A DNA stretch of 64,000 bases, taken from positions 49,062 to 113,061 of the forward strand of contig SDUX01000053.1 in the NCBI GenBank assembly GCA_008729055.1, given 5' to 3'. Position 1 is the first letter of the stretch, and every line of letters begins with the position of its first letter. A model generated the notes under the pieces. The model saw nothing but the letters and a program-made list of their open reading frames with translations, was not told where the DNA came from and ran no database searches. Below, piece after piece: positions 52,514 through 62,912 of the stretch. The translations under genes were made by a program, and so were the position numbers. The stretch is from Pyropia haitanensis (lineage: Eukaryota; Rhodophyta; Bangiophyceae; Bangiales; Bangiaceae).

Positions 52514-55500
52514 ATGGCGTCCGATGGGTTCGGCGAGGCTGGGACTGCAATGGCGCGCCCACCGCAGGCATCCGGGGGTGCCACGGCCAACCCCCTCGCT
52601 TCCGATCGAGCTGACGACCCCACGCTGCACCTTCCTGTTTTGGAGGTCGGGCCGAAGAGGGGAAGGCGCACCCTGACGGCGGAGAAGGTCATCGAGAGCC
52701 TCGTCGTTCCCTCCTACCCGCAGACGTCGAGCTCGTCGACACGTGGCGTCCTCACGATGGTGCCCGTCGCGTCCGTGGAGAAGGACCTGAACCCCAAGAG
52801 TTTTGTGGCGTACAAGTCGCCAAGTGGGAAGAGCCGCAAGCTGACAAACCAGCTCTCTCTCACTTTCGGGTTTTGCTCGTATGAGTGGATTGAGTACCCG
52901 TGCTCCGGGATCGACGCGTGCGCCAACGTCCCACGCGCTGTGCTGGACGTCCTCCACACGGCGCTTGAGCCGGGTGACACCGACCAGTACGCAGTGTACG
53001 AGAGGCTGTTTGAGGAAGCCAGCGCGGAGACACCCTCCACCAACACTGAGCAGCAGGCGCTGGCCCGGGAGTGGGAGAAATATACGTCGGTGGTTGTGCC
53101 GTTCATCCTCAAGCCATGCCCGAACGTTCTCTGTGCGCGCCTGGAGACACCACCGAGGGGCAAGGTCGTCACGATCCAGGCGTCGGGCAGAAAGTTTTTG
53201 GGGTGCCCCAGCTACTCACGGGCCAACCGCATGGGGCACAAGAACGCGTCGATTACGAGCTTCCAGAACCTGGACAATATTGAACGATGGCTGAGCGAGG
53301 AAAGGTACGTTTTGGCGCGCATGGGGCGTGCGGCTCTGACAGAGGTGAGTAGGCTCGATAGACGCGTTGTGCTAGGTAGCGCCAGCGGCGGTGAACGGAG
53401 AAATGGGGGGAGCGCGGCGGCCGGTGACAACTCGGAAAAGAGGCGGGGAGCAGGGCCGGGTGAGCAGGGGCCCCCCTCCGTCAATGTACGGCGGGGGGGC
53501 CCCCCCGCCGCCCATCCCGCATGGCCACGATTGGCATACAGCCCGGTTGCTGACATCAAGTGTGAGGCTCTTTTTTCCCGACTGGTGTTTTGTTCTGTTT
53601 TTGTCCTCGCTGAGCGGTCACGGATATGCCGGCGGTTGTCAACACAAACCACCCATGCATGACAATCCGCACCGCCGGCTCGCGGTTTAAGTGCCGGTCA
53701 CACGCTGGCAAGCACCGGCCTCTCTCTTGCCGCGTCACGTGCAGCAGCGTGCTCTTTTTCGGCGTGCCGCTGACGGACGCAGGCGAGCGGGACCTGCAGG
53801 GGAGCTTCCTCATCTTCTCTGTGGGCCCCCACACGCACCCCCCCCCCCCATTACTACCTCCACCCGTGGGCTGCTCCTGACGGCGGCGGAGGTGAAGCCA
53901 CACCATCATATTTCCCTCGCGGCGGAGGAGGAGGACGTGCGCGACAAGTTGGCGGCCGAGTATGGTCGAGTGAATGCCGCTGTGCCCCAAACAGCTTTGC
54001 GCTATGCCCGCCGGCAGGCGGCGGCGGAGCGGAACCCGTGGGGGCAGGGCCGCGACGCTGCGCTCCGCATGGTGGCTCGAGCGGTTGTGGCGGGGGACCC
54101 GTACTTCCGCGCCCCCGTCGTCTCCGACGCGACGGGGTACATTTTCCCGGCTTTCTTTGAGAGCAACGTGCGCCGCGTGGCCAACGGCGTGCTAGCCGTT
54201 GAGACGGACGAGTATTACAAGGCGGTCGAGTCGGTGGGGCTGTCCCAGGACGGCGATTTTTTCGTGCTCGCCATCTCCGCCACGATCAGCAACAAGGGCG
54301 TCACGCTCGCCCGCTTCTTCATCCAGCGGGCGACGCGGCAGGTCGCGCGGACCTGTTACAAGATTTTTTTTTTGGAGGTTTTGAAGATCAACCCCGCCTG
54401 GGCGCCGTGGCACGTGCTCGTCATGCGGCAGGTCTCCGTGATCAACCCTACGCTGGACGGGGCCCCGTCGGCAGCGGTCATCCAAGAAGCCACCGAGAAC
54501 GTCCGGCGGATGACGCGCGGCGTGCTCGTGGGGGTGACGTTGGACTTCTCCGCGTCGCTGGCGGGCGGGCTGTGCGACGCGCTCGAGGACGTCGGTTTTG
54601 ACGACTTTACCGTCGACGAGCACGCGCGGAGCATCCTCTTTGGCTGCACAGCGCACGCCCACCGGGTGTGTGACCGGGCGCCGGTGTCCGTGCGCGCCAC
54701 TTTGAGGAAGCTCATTGAGTGCCACAACATCGCCGAGGCGCAGCAACTGCGCGCGGCGGTCATCTAGCAAGAGCCGACCCGCGACTGTGCTGGCGTCTTG
54801 GGCAACCCGCGCCTGCTCCCGGCGTTCTGCCCCGCATTCTCCAAGGCGGATCACGCGCAGCGGGCGGTGGCCTCGACGACCACGAACGCTCAGGAGGCTC
54901 AACACGAGCGAGTATACAAGCTCTGCGGGCGCCGGCAGCCGCTGATGGTGGCAATGACCGGCAGCAAGTTTGTTGACCAGCGGGACTCTGAGGAGCTGGA
55001 CCACGGCCGCGCCGCTGGGGTGTACACGGCGTTAAAGCGGGCGAACCACTCCCAGCGCCGCCGGGACGAGCGGAAGAGGGCTACCAAATTGCGAGACGAC
55101 GGCAGATCGGCGGCCGCGGAGGGGGCAGCTGGGCGGGGGAATGAGGGATACGATGAGGGTGCTGGTGTTGGACTGGATGGACAGGGCGGAGGGGGGGAGG
55201 GCAATGGTGGGGGGGAGCAGGAGGGCGATCGCGGTAACGGTGGGGGGGAGCAGGGCGGTGATGGGCGAAATGGTGGGGGGGAGCTGGGGGGCGATGGGGG
55301 CGACGTTGGGGGGCAGCAGGGGGGCGGTCGGGACGGTGCCACTCGGCGTGCTGCTCCAGCTACAGCAGACCAGCCGCCAAAGAGGCGGCGACGGGCCGTC
55401 CGGGGGGCTGCGGCCAGCAATGCGGCCGCGGCGCTCCGCATTGCCGAGCTGGAGAAGGAGCTGCTCCAGCAGCGCACGAGGACGCTGGAGGCCGAGAACG

Positions 55501-55712
55501 CGGCTCTGCGGGCGGGTGCGATAGCGGGAGGCAGCGGCTTTGCTGGCTTCACGCCAGCCGCCGCCGGGCTTTCTACTCAGCCGGGCAGCACGGCACCGCC
55601 GGCCTGGTTTATTAGCCTCATGACGGCGGCGAGCCAACTGCCCGGGTCGACCCCACCGCACGGCAATGATGGCACTACTGGCGGTGGAAACGGTGGCGTT
55701 CAAGGTCCGTAG
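52514..55712 (+). pseudogene. MULE-like transposase gene, intron-containing, frame-broken
   Basis: The first exon (ATG 52514 to about 53344, donor GAG/GTGAGT; alternative GTACGT at 53305) holds a Cys/His region (CPNVLCARL, GRKFLGCPSYSRANRMGHKN). After an unresolved junction, 53640-53840 encodes a FLYWCH/WRKY-like end (CRSHAGKHRPLSC, SVGPHTHPPPP). Continuity to the next block (53850-54764: LAAEEEDVRDKL, DFSASLAGGLCDAL, FGCTAHAHRVCDR) needs one extra base at a 12-C run (53838-53849). An in-frame TAG at 54765-54767 interrupts it. Beyond it the same frame stays open to 55712, with a Gly-rich part, PPKRRRRAVRG and a leucine-zipper-like coiled coil (IAELEKELLQQRTRTLEAEN). Zinc-binding motif, H-x-H then DFS...C-x-H order recall Mutator-like transposases; the assignment is moderate. 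Stop and frameshift argue for decay, unless they are assembly errors. Confidence 0.5.
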
Positions 55713-56661
55713 GCTGCCCGTTCAATAGCACTTTTCATCCTGTCATCTCGTTTCCACGACTGCACTCAACCCCCCCCCCACGCTGTTGAGACTCATTGAC
55801 ATCCCATGGTTGCAAATCGAGCGGCGGGCCCTGTGCCCGCCGACGAAACAATGGGAGCGTATGGGTTGTCGCCGTGGTGAAGTGGTCAGTGTAGCGTTTG
55901 GGGCCTCTGGTGGCGGCCTGACGAGGCCTACGTTGCGGCGGTCCCGCGTTACCTGGCGGCCCGCGGTGGCATGGTGGCGGACTCGATCCGGGTGGCGGTT
56001 GTGGCGGCCCTTCCCCTGGTTGGACTTGGTGGCCTGCTACTTACGGTTTCTCTTGCATTTGTTCTGATCGATTTTCACTGCGTGATTTCGTGCTTTTCGC
56101 CCTTTTTTCCCATTGGGTTTTTGGGCGGATTGCATCTGTGTGAGGGTTTTTCGCTTGCATCTGAGTGGAGGGATTTTAGCGTGGAGCGGGGTGCCCCGGC
56201 GGGGCAGGTGCACGCTGGCACTTGGCCCGCTGGAGGCGCCCCTGAGAGGGGGCGCCCTGGTGGCCCCTCGGGGGGTGGTGTGGAGAGCTCTTAGGGGCTT
56301 GGCCCGCGGGCCACGCGAGATCCTTCTTGTAAAACAACGTTGCTTTGGGTTCTCCTTCCCCTTGGGCTTTAGCCTTTTCCCTTACCTCTGGCTGTTGAGG
56401 TGGGCAAGTGTGTGTGGGACTCCCTGGCCCGTTCCTTCTGGTAGCCCTCTGTTCTCTGGCGGTGGCGACGCGGGGCGGACGAGGGCCGCAGAACGGCCAA
56501 TAACGCTACATAAATGGTGGAGCAGCAGGGGAGGGGCAACATCATCTCCTGAACCAGGACGCCCTTCTCCTTTTTCTTTTGTAGCGGGCCATCTTTGTTC
56601 TTCGGTTCCTGTTCTTCTCTTGAGCTACAAGAGGCCTACCAGTCGAGTGTCGACGGCCAAC
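55713..56661 (+). other. Probable 5' LTR and leader of the chromovirus
   Basis: The region upstream of gag has lower GC and T-rich stretches and no host gene. TGGTGGAGCAGCAGGG at 56515-56530 has the form of a primer-binding site (complement ends ...CCA), preceded by CTACA at 56506-56510, a possible LTR end. The LTR start is not determined because its 3' copy is outside the window. Confidence 0.5.
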
Positions 56662-58353
56662 ATGGCGGATCTCCCTCCCGGTGGCAGGGGCCGCGGTGCG
56701 CCGTCGGACGTGTCCCGAGTTACTCCTGCGGGTGGCGGAGGTCCCGCGGCCGGTCGTGGTCGTGGTGGGCCAACGGGGATTCCCCTCCGCCGCTCTCTTA
56801 CTCCGCCCTACGGGGGGCCTCGCCGTGGCTCTCCATCTTTGGGGCCAATTGAACTACGGTCGGTCCTCGATGACTTTCGGACGGACATCTTGGCCGAGGT
56901 GTCCCGCGCGGTGACGGCCAGCCAAGCCGCCATCACGCCGTCGGTTGCTGAGGATCAAGTGGGCCAACCGGCGGAAGCCGGTGGGTCCCGCACAAGCAAG
57001 AAGGAGGGTGGCCCCAAGGCCCGACGCCGCTCGCGGCGTCGCCGACACTCCTCGTCGGGCTCTTCTGGGGAGTCGTCGTCCTCGTCGGCCAACGAGGATG
57101 ACGTGGGCCGTCATGATCAAGGTGAATCGCCGTCCTCCGCAGGCCCTCAAGTTATCGCGGCGGCCGACGATCGCTTTTCGCGTGTGCTGGACTACAACAC
57201 CTACCGCCTCCGGAACCGGATCGAGGCCTATGGGGCCAAGGAAGCCGGCAAGGTGGGGCGGATGGCCAAGAACATGAAACACTCTTTTGGGGGCTTTCCT
57301 CCCTTTTCGGGCAAGGAGCCTTTGAAGGTCTTCTCATGGCTTCGCAAGTTTACCAAGGCCTGCGACGACAACGGTGTTTCGGAGGGGATGGCTCTCTACG
57401 TGGTTCCCCACTTCCTTTCCGGGGACGCGGAGGCCCGATACACGTGGGCCCTCCCTGACTCTACGGGTGCCACCAGCGGGGCGGCCATCACTTCCTACCC
57501 CGAGGCCATCAACTGGTTCTTGGAGACCTACGCGGAGCCCCACACGTTGGCCCTGGCGCAGGACAAGTTTAGTCGGGCGACCAAGGAGGCCGACGAGTCC
57601 GTCGAGGCCTTTTCCCTTCGGCTGCGTGGCCTCTCGGAGTCCTGCGGGAATATCCACTCGGAGGGCACCATGAAGCAGCAGCTCATTCAAGGCCTACCGG
57701 AGTTCCTTCGGACGGACGCGTTTGTCTACAACGAGCCCTCGTGCACCTACCAGAGGCTGGTCACCTATACGGCCGGCAAGTTCAAGGCGGCCAAGGATGT
57801 GATCGAGTTGGCCAAGGGGAGCTCCAAGGAGTCGGATGGAGGCCGACGGTCTTCGGTTGGCCCCCGCCCGGCGACCCCCCGGCCACGACTTCCAATGATG
57901 GCCATGGATGCGATGGAAGGCCGTCAAGAGATTGATCAAGGCACGTCGGGCCGACGGGATGGACGGGCGACTTCGTCCGAGTGGGCGTATGAGCCCGCCA
58001 CTCGTCGTCACCTGGCGGCTCGGACGCCGGAGGCCCGTGGGCCTCTACGTTGCTACGTGTGCTGGGAGGCCGGTCACATGGCCCACCAGTGCCCCAAGTT
58101 GTCGGCCGTCCAGCGCGACCAAGTGGTGAAGGCCCGCGATGCCTTCCTCAACTCTACGCGGGGCCACAAGAAGGTGGCCGACGAGGCCAGCTACCGCGCG
58201 CAGCGGGACGTCAATCGACGGACCCGCATCGCCGTGGTGCAGGCCCTAGTGGACGGGATTAATCAGTCCGACGAGGAGGAGAACGCCCGTCGGGAGGCCC
58301 ACGTGACGCGGGCCAAGCCGGCCGGCCCTCCCCCGTCGTCGGGGGAAGCCTAG
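56662..58353 (+). CDS. gag: Chromovirus Gag
   Basis: 563 aa from the ATG at 56662 (AACATGG). The frame is open further upstream to 56113, but that lies in the LTR/leader. The N-terminus is Gly/Arg-rich. A Ser/Glu-rich patch and a basic stretch follow. The capsid-like retrotrans_gag region (SFGGFPPFSGKEPLKVFSWLRKF, FSRATKEADESVEAFSLRLRGL) covers about 210-395. One CCHC zinc knuckle, CYVCWEAGHMAHQC, lies near residue 468. It forms the particle and packages element RNA. The last 91 nt overlap the pol frame, which is -1 relative to gag. Confidence 0.9.
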   Translation: MADLPPGGRGRGAPSDVSRVTPAGGGGPAAGRGRGGPTGIPLRRSLTPPYGGPRRGSPSLGPIELRSVLDDFRTDILAEVSRAVTASQAAITPSVAEDQVGQPAEAGGSRTSKKEGGPKARRRSRRRRHSSSGSSGESSSSSANEDDVGRHDQGESPSSAGPQVIAAADDRFSRVLDYNTYRLRNRIEAYGAKEAGKVGRMAKNMKHSFGGFPPFSGKEPLKVFSWLRKFTKACDDNGVSEGMALYVVPHFLSGDAEARYTWALPDSTGATSGAAITSYPEAINWFLETYAEPHTLALAQDKFSRATKEADESVEAFSLRLRGLSESCGNIHSEGTMKQQLIQGLPEFLRTDAFVYNEPSCTYQRLVTYTAGKFKAAKDVIELAKGSSKESDGGRRSSVGPRPATPRPRLPMMAMDAMEGRQEIDQGTSGRRDGRATSSEWAYEPATRRHLAARTPEARGPLRCYVCWEAGHMAHQCPKLSAVQRDQVVKARDAFLNSTRGHKKVADEASYRAQRDVNRRTRIAVVQALVDGINQSDEEENARREAHVTRAKPAGPPPSSGEA

Positions 58354-61300
58354 CGGGGAGTGGGTTTTCGCCTACTCCCCGCCCCTGGGATAGAACCTGC
58401 ACGCCTACTACGTTTGCATCTACGACTTCCCGTTGCCCTCCTGTACTTCGCCGTCGGGCCCCTGCTTATGGGCCGGAGGAGTACCATCGTGGGGCCCCCT
58501 ATGCGTTTAAGGGGACCCTCCTTGTTCTTCGTAAGAGAAACTTTGAGATTGAGACGGCCATCCAGTTGACTCATCGGCACAAGGCCCAACCAACCCGGGC
58601 AGTCTTGGACACCGGCGCGGGCCCAAGCGTTATCCGTGAGGACTTCCTTCCTGAGGGCTGGCGGCGCTGCGCTTACCGGCCCCCGAAGTCAACCCGAGTG
58701 TGCGACGCCTCGGGACAACTACTACGGGCCTGCGCGGTGCTCGAGACGACCGTCCTCGTGGAGGGAAAGGCCATGGTGTTCTCCTTCTTGGTTGTCAAGG
58801 CCCTCTCCGTCCCTGTTATCCTCGGGATGGATTTCCAAAAGGAGTACGTGAGGGCCATTTACCCGGGGACGGATGCCGTGCTGTGGTACGACGGTTCCCT
58901 CACTTCGGCCGTCAGGGCGTGGACGGGCAAGGAACAAGCGGCCCCGCAGCAGAGGGCCCCTTCCCTACGACTTGACCCGGCCGCCCTAAGCCTTTCCCGG
59001 TCGGTCACCGTGGAGCCCTACTCTGTCCAGGCTGTCTTTGGCCATTGCGGGACGACGGGGCGGTGCCTACTACGGGAACGGCCAGCCAAGATGGCCGAGA
59101 AGGGGATTTTATTACACAACGCGTTGGCCGACGTCAAGGCCCGACGAGACTTCCGGTTCTACTTGACCAACATCACCGCGAGGCCTGTCAACCTCCCCAA
59201 GGGCTTTGTCGTGGGCCTTGTTGAGCCCTACCACGGGCCCGTTTTTGAGGCCGACGATGGGACGTGCTCACCCCTCGGTGAAGGGGCCGACACGGTAGCA
59301 GAGGTGACGCAAGGGCCGGAGGCTGACGGTGGTGGATCGCATGGGCCCATTATCAGCCCAGAACAGGCCCCCGACGCTCCTCCCCCGCCGGACGAATCCG
59401 CGGCCCAACGTCAAGACGGCCCCAAGTTGCCACGGGTGGCCTACGAGTTGATCCCCCCCGAGTTGCATGAGGCCGTCCGAGATTTGGTAGGCCGCTACCA
59501 AGGATTATGGGACAGGACTCTGGGCCGCATGGACATCACGCCGCACCGGATCACGTTGGCCCCGGGGTCTCGACCCGTGCGTTCACAACCTTACCGGACG
59601 GGCCTCTACCACCGAGGGCTCATCGCGGACCAAGTGGCCAAGCAACTCAAGCTGGGCGTCATCGAGCCCTCGCAGGCCGAGTGGTCCTTCCCGGTGGTCA
59701 TCGTCCCCAAGCCCGACGGGTCTCCGAGGTTCTGCGTGGACTACAGAAGGCTCAACGACATGACGGTCAAAGACACGTACCCTCTGCCCAGGATGGACGA
59801 CTGTATTGACTTCTTGGGCGAGGCCACCGTGTTCTCCGTGTTGGACTGTAACATGGGCTATTGGCAGATCCCGGTGGCCGTCGAGGACCAAGACAAGACC
59901 ACATTTACGTGCCACGAGAGGACCTACAAGTACGTTCGCCTTCCCTTCGGCCTCACCAATGCACCCGCGACCTTCCAGCGGGCCATCGACATGCTTCTCG
60001 CGGGCCTCAAGTGGAAGTCCGTACTGGTCTACCTGGACGACGTGATCGTCTTCTCAAGATCGGCCCAAGAGCACGTGGGCCACCTGGAGGAAGTCTTCTC
60101 GTGGATTGCAAAGGCCGGCATATCCCTCAAGGCCAGCAAGTGCTACCTCTTCCAGGAGGAGGTCGAGTATCTGGGCCAAATCGTCGGCAAGGGCCACGTC
60201 AGGGTGAACGAGAAGAACCTCGTGGGGCTACGGAAAGCCGAGCCCCCAACGACCAAGAAGAGCCTGCGAAGTTTCCTTGGCATGTGTAATGTCTATCGGA
60301 GGTTTGTGAAGGACTACGCCGCCGTCGCCAGGCCTTTGACGGCCCTCACAAGTTCTAAGGTGGCCGACCCGCTGCCCAAGTTCAATGAGGAGCAGGTCAA
60401 GGCCTTCGAAGATCTCAAGTGGCGGCTGACCCACACGCCCATTTTGGCCTTGCCGCGACGGACGGGCCAATATACCGTGGACACCGACGCCAGTGCGGCC
60501 CAAGTGGGCTGCGTCCTACTCCAAGAGCAGCCCGGAGGCGGCCACAAGCCCGTCGGGTACTGGAGCAGGCCCCTGTCGTCGGCCGAGAGGAACTACAGCA
60601 CGACGGAGCGGGAGTGCCTCGCCGTCGTGTGGGCCCTCTTCCTTCTTCGGCCCTACCTGTTGGGAACTCGGTTTATTGTGCGGACAGACCACACGGCTCT
60701 CAAGTGGATGCTCCACATGGACGGGGCTCACGGCCGGTTAGCCCAATGGAGGTTACGGTTGGCCGAGTTTGACTACCTGGTGGAGACCCGGAGCGGGGCG
60801 GCCCACCATGCGGCGGACACGATGTCGAGGCTGACTACCTCGGGGGCCGACTTGAGCCCCATCCCGGAAGAGATCCCGTGCCTCACACTGGCCAACTTTG
60901 CTCGCGGGTGGGTGGCCCCCGACCCCAAGACTAACAAGGGCTACCCCCCGCTGACGCTCGAGAGGCTTGCGAAGGCCCAATCGACGGACATCCGCTGCCA
61001 GTCTGTGAGAGCAGAGATGGACAAGAACGCCCACTCAAGGTTCGGGGAGACCCCCGATGGCCTACTCGTCCGGCTGAGCCCTTTGGACAAGTCGGTCCAA
61101 GTTTATGTGCCGGAGGGCCTACGCCAAGAAGTTCTCACTCTGGAGCACATGCCGGCCCACGCCGGCCACCCCGGGGTCAACAAGATGTACGCCTCCATGC
61201 GGCGGACCTACTACTGGGAGGCCATGGCGGCCGACGTGTACGACTACGTGGCCAACTGCGATGTGTGCGCGAAGAGCAAGGTTAGGGGCCGTCGACGGAC

Positions 61301-62570
61301 AGCCCCGCTACGCCTCTTCCCCGCGTCGGAGGCCCTTGCGGACGTGTGCCTGGATTTGTTGGGCCCACTGCCCACAACGGCCAGCGGCAACCGTTTCCTG
61401 TTGGTCATCGTGGACCGCTTCTCCAAGCTTACGCGGGTGGCCCCCATCCCCCGGGAAAACGCGGAGACAGTGGCCTCGGCGTTTTGCGACACGTGGGTGG
61501 CCTCCTATGGGCCCCCCGACACGCTGCTGACGGATAATGGCCCCCAGTTGGCCTCCACCTTCTTCCGGGGCTTCTGCGGTATGTTGGGCATCCGTCACCT
61601 GACCTCCACGGCCTACCATCCGCAGACGCAAGGCCAAGTGGAACGCTACGATCGGACCATCGTGGCGCAGCTGAAGGCCTACGTGTCGGAGCACCAGGAG
61701 TCGTGGGACGAGTTGGTCTCTGTTCTCTCTTTGGCCTACAACTCCCGGCCGCAGCAGAGCACCGGCGTCGCCCCCTTGGAATTCGCGGCCCCCGAGAGGG
61801 TCCGCAACCTCTCCCTCGAGCGTTTGCCGGCCAGCCCGTACCCCAAGGAGGTCCCCCAGTCACCGCGGGCCGCTCGGGAGTATTATCGGGCCCGCCTGAG
61901 GAACCTGACCCACCAGGTGCGGAAGGCCTTGGCTGCAACGCAGCGGAGGTACAAGCGGGCCTACGACAAGAGGGTGAGGCCCCTCAACAAGACCCTACGT
62001 GTGGGTGACTGGGCCTACGTCGACGCCAACATCCAACACCCCAAGAAGTTGGACGAGACTGTCTTGGGGCCTTTCCAGATTGTCGGCCGAGACGCCCACA
62101 CGTTTACGGTTATGATGGGTGGCCATCCTGAGCGGGTCAGTGGGGACAACGTGGCGCGCGCCCCCACCCCGAAGGACCAAGTGGACTCCTCGACCATCCT
62201 GCGCGGACCACAAGGCCTAGCGGTGCCGTGGGACCACACCGAGACGGGCCAACAATTTGTTTGGGAGCGCTTCGTGGACTACACGCACGACGAGGAGGGC
62301 AAGCTTTGGCTACTCGTGCGCTGGTGGGGTTACGCGGCCGACGAGGATACCTGGGAGCCCCACGACAGGCTCGACGAGCGCAAGGTGGCCGAATACTGCC
62401 GGCGGATGGGCGTCGCGGTTCCCCCTACGGCCGGCGAGATAAGGGCCCTTTGGGGCCCCCTCTATGAGCTCTGCCATCCGGGCGAAGAGTTGGACGTGGC
62501 CGCAGACCCGAGCGACCCCATGAGTTTGGTGGAGGCCCTCACGATAGACCCGGGCTTTTCGTGGGCCTGA
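58263..62570 (+). CDS. pol: Chromovirus Pol: protease, RT, RNase H, integrase, chromodomain
   Basis: The frame is bounded upstream by a stop at 58260-58262 and has no ATG before the protease motif, so expression needs a -1 frameshift within 58263-58353. Numbering from 58566: protease LDTGAGPSV (Asp15); RT with FCVDYRRLND and YLDD at 489-492; RNase H TDASAAQVG and a later DHTALKWM; integrase zinc-binding H...H...CDVC region, catalytic core with CLDLLGPL, TDNGPQ (Asp990) and a Glu in GQVERYDR; the GPF-type end LGPFQIVGR; then a chromodomain at about 1229-1290 (RFVDYTHDEEGKLWLLVRWWGY, DTWEP). The chromodomain steers integration to marked chromatin. No internal stop or obvious lesion. Confidence 0.95.
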   Translation, partial: SVRRGGERPSGGPRDAGQAGRPSPVVGGSLAGSGFSPTPRPWDRTCTPTTFASTTSRCPPVLRRRAPAYGPEEYHRGAPYAFKGTLLVLRKRNFEIETAIQLTHRHKAQPTRAVLDTGAGPSVIREDFLPEGWRRCAYRPPKSTRVCDASGQLLRACAVLETTVLVEGKAMVFSFLVVKALSVPVILGMDFQKEYVRAIYPGTDAVLWYDGSLTSAVRAWTGKEQAAPQQRAPSLRLDPAALSLSRSVTVEPYSVQAVFGHCGTTGRCLLRERPAKMAEKGILLHNALADVKARRDFRFYLTNITARPVNLPKGFVVGLVEPYHGPVFEADDGTCSPLGEGADTVAEVTQGPEADGGGSHGPIISPEQAPDAPPPPDESAAQRQDGPKLPRVAYELIPPELHEAVRDLVGRYQGLWDRTLGRMDITPHRITLAPGSRPVRSQPYRTGLYHRGLIADQVAKQLKLGVIEPSQAEWSFPVVIVPKPDGSPRFCVDYRRLNDMTVKDTYPLPRMDDCIDFLGEATVFSVLDCNMGYWQIPVAVEDQDKTTFTCHERTYKYVRLPFGLTNAPATFQRAIDMLLAGLKWKSVLVYLDDVIVFSRSAQEHVGHLEEVFSWIAKAGISLKASKCYLFQEEVEYLGQIVGKGHVRVNEKNLVGLRKAEPPTTKKSLRSFLGMCNVYRRFVKDYAAVARPLTALTSSKVADPLPKFNEEQVKAFEDLKWRLTHTPILALPRRTGQYTVDTDASAAQVGCVLLQEQPGGGHKPVGYWSRPLSSAERNYSTTERECLAVVWALFLLRPYLLGTRFIVRTDHTALKWMLHMDGAHGRLAQWRLRLAEFDYLVETRSGAAHHAADTMSRLTTSGADLSPIPEEIPCLTLANFARGWVAPDPKTNKGYPPLTLERLAKAQSTDIRCQSVRAEMDKNAHSRFGETPDGLLVRLSPLDKSVQVYVPEGLRQEVLTLEHMPAHAGHPGVNKMYASMRRTYYWEAMAADVYDYVANCDVCAKSKVRGRRRTAPLRLFPASEALADVCLDLLGPLPTTASGNRFLLVIVDRFSKLTRVAPIPRENAETVASAFCDTWVASYGPPDTLLTDNGPQLASTFFRGFCGMLGIRHLTSTAYHPQTQGQVERYDRTIVAQLKAYVSEHQESWDELVSVLSLAYNSRPQQSTGVAPLEFAAPERVRNLSLERLPASPYPKEVPQSPRAAREYYRARLRNLTHQVRKALAATQRRYKRAYDKRVRPLNKTLRVGDWAYVDANIQHPKKLDETVLGPFQIVGRDAHTFTVMMGGHPERVSGDNVARAPTPKDQVDSSTILRGPQGLAVPWDHTETGQQFVWERFVDYTHDEEGKLWLLVRWWGYAADEDTWEPHDRLDERKVAEYCRRMGVAVPPTAGEIRALWGPLYELCHPGEELDVAADPSDPMSLVEALTIDPGFSWA

Positions 62571-62912
62571 GGCGGCCGCGACATGGCGACCTTCCTGCCG
62601 GACCGCCCGGCTGCACCGCTGAGTCAAGGGTACTATGGGGCCACTGGGGTTATGTCGGAGAGGCGACGTGCCATGGTCGAAGCCAAGACTGTTCGAAAAG
62701 GGGGGCTACTTTTGCCACGTGGCCGTCGTCACGCCCATCTTGCTCCCCGGCTTCCATTTCGACCAAGTCCCGCCTTCATCCGATGCGGTCCGACCGGATT
62801 CGGGCCGTTGCAACACTGTCAAATCAAGGGGCAATTTTATTTGGGGCTGCAACGCACCAGGCGGGCTCGATTGCTTACAGTCGTCTCTTTCCCCGGCGGC
62901 CTCCTCCCTCCC
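62571..62912. other. Spacer between pol stop and antisense frame
   Basis: About 340 bases, mixed composition, with no clear polypurine tract or LTR start. Frames here are short and unremarkable. Confidence 0.6.
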
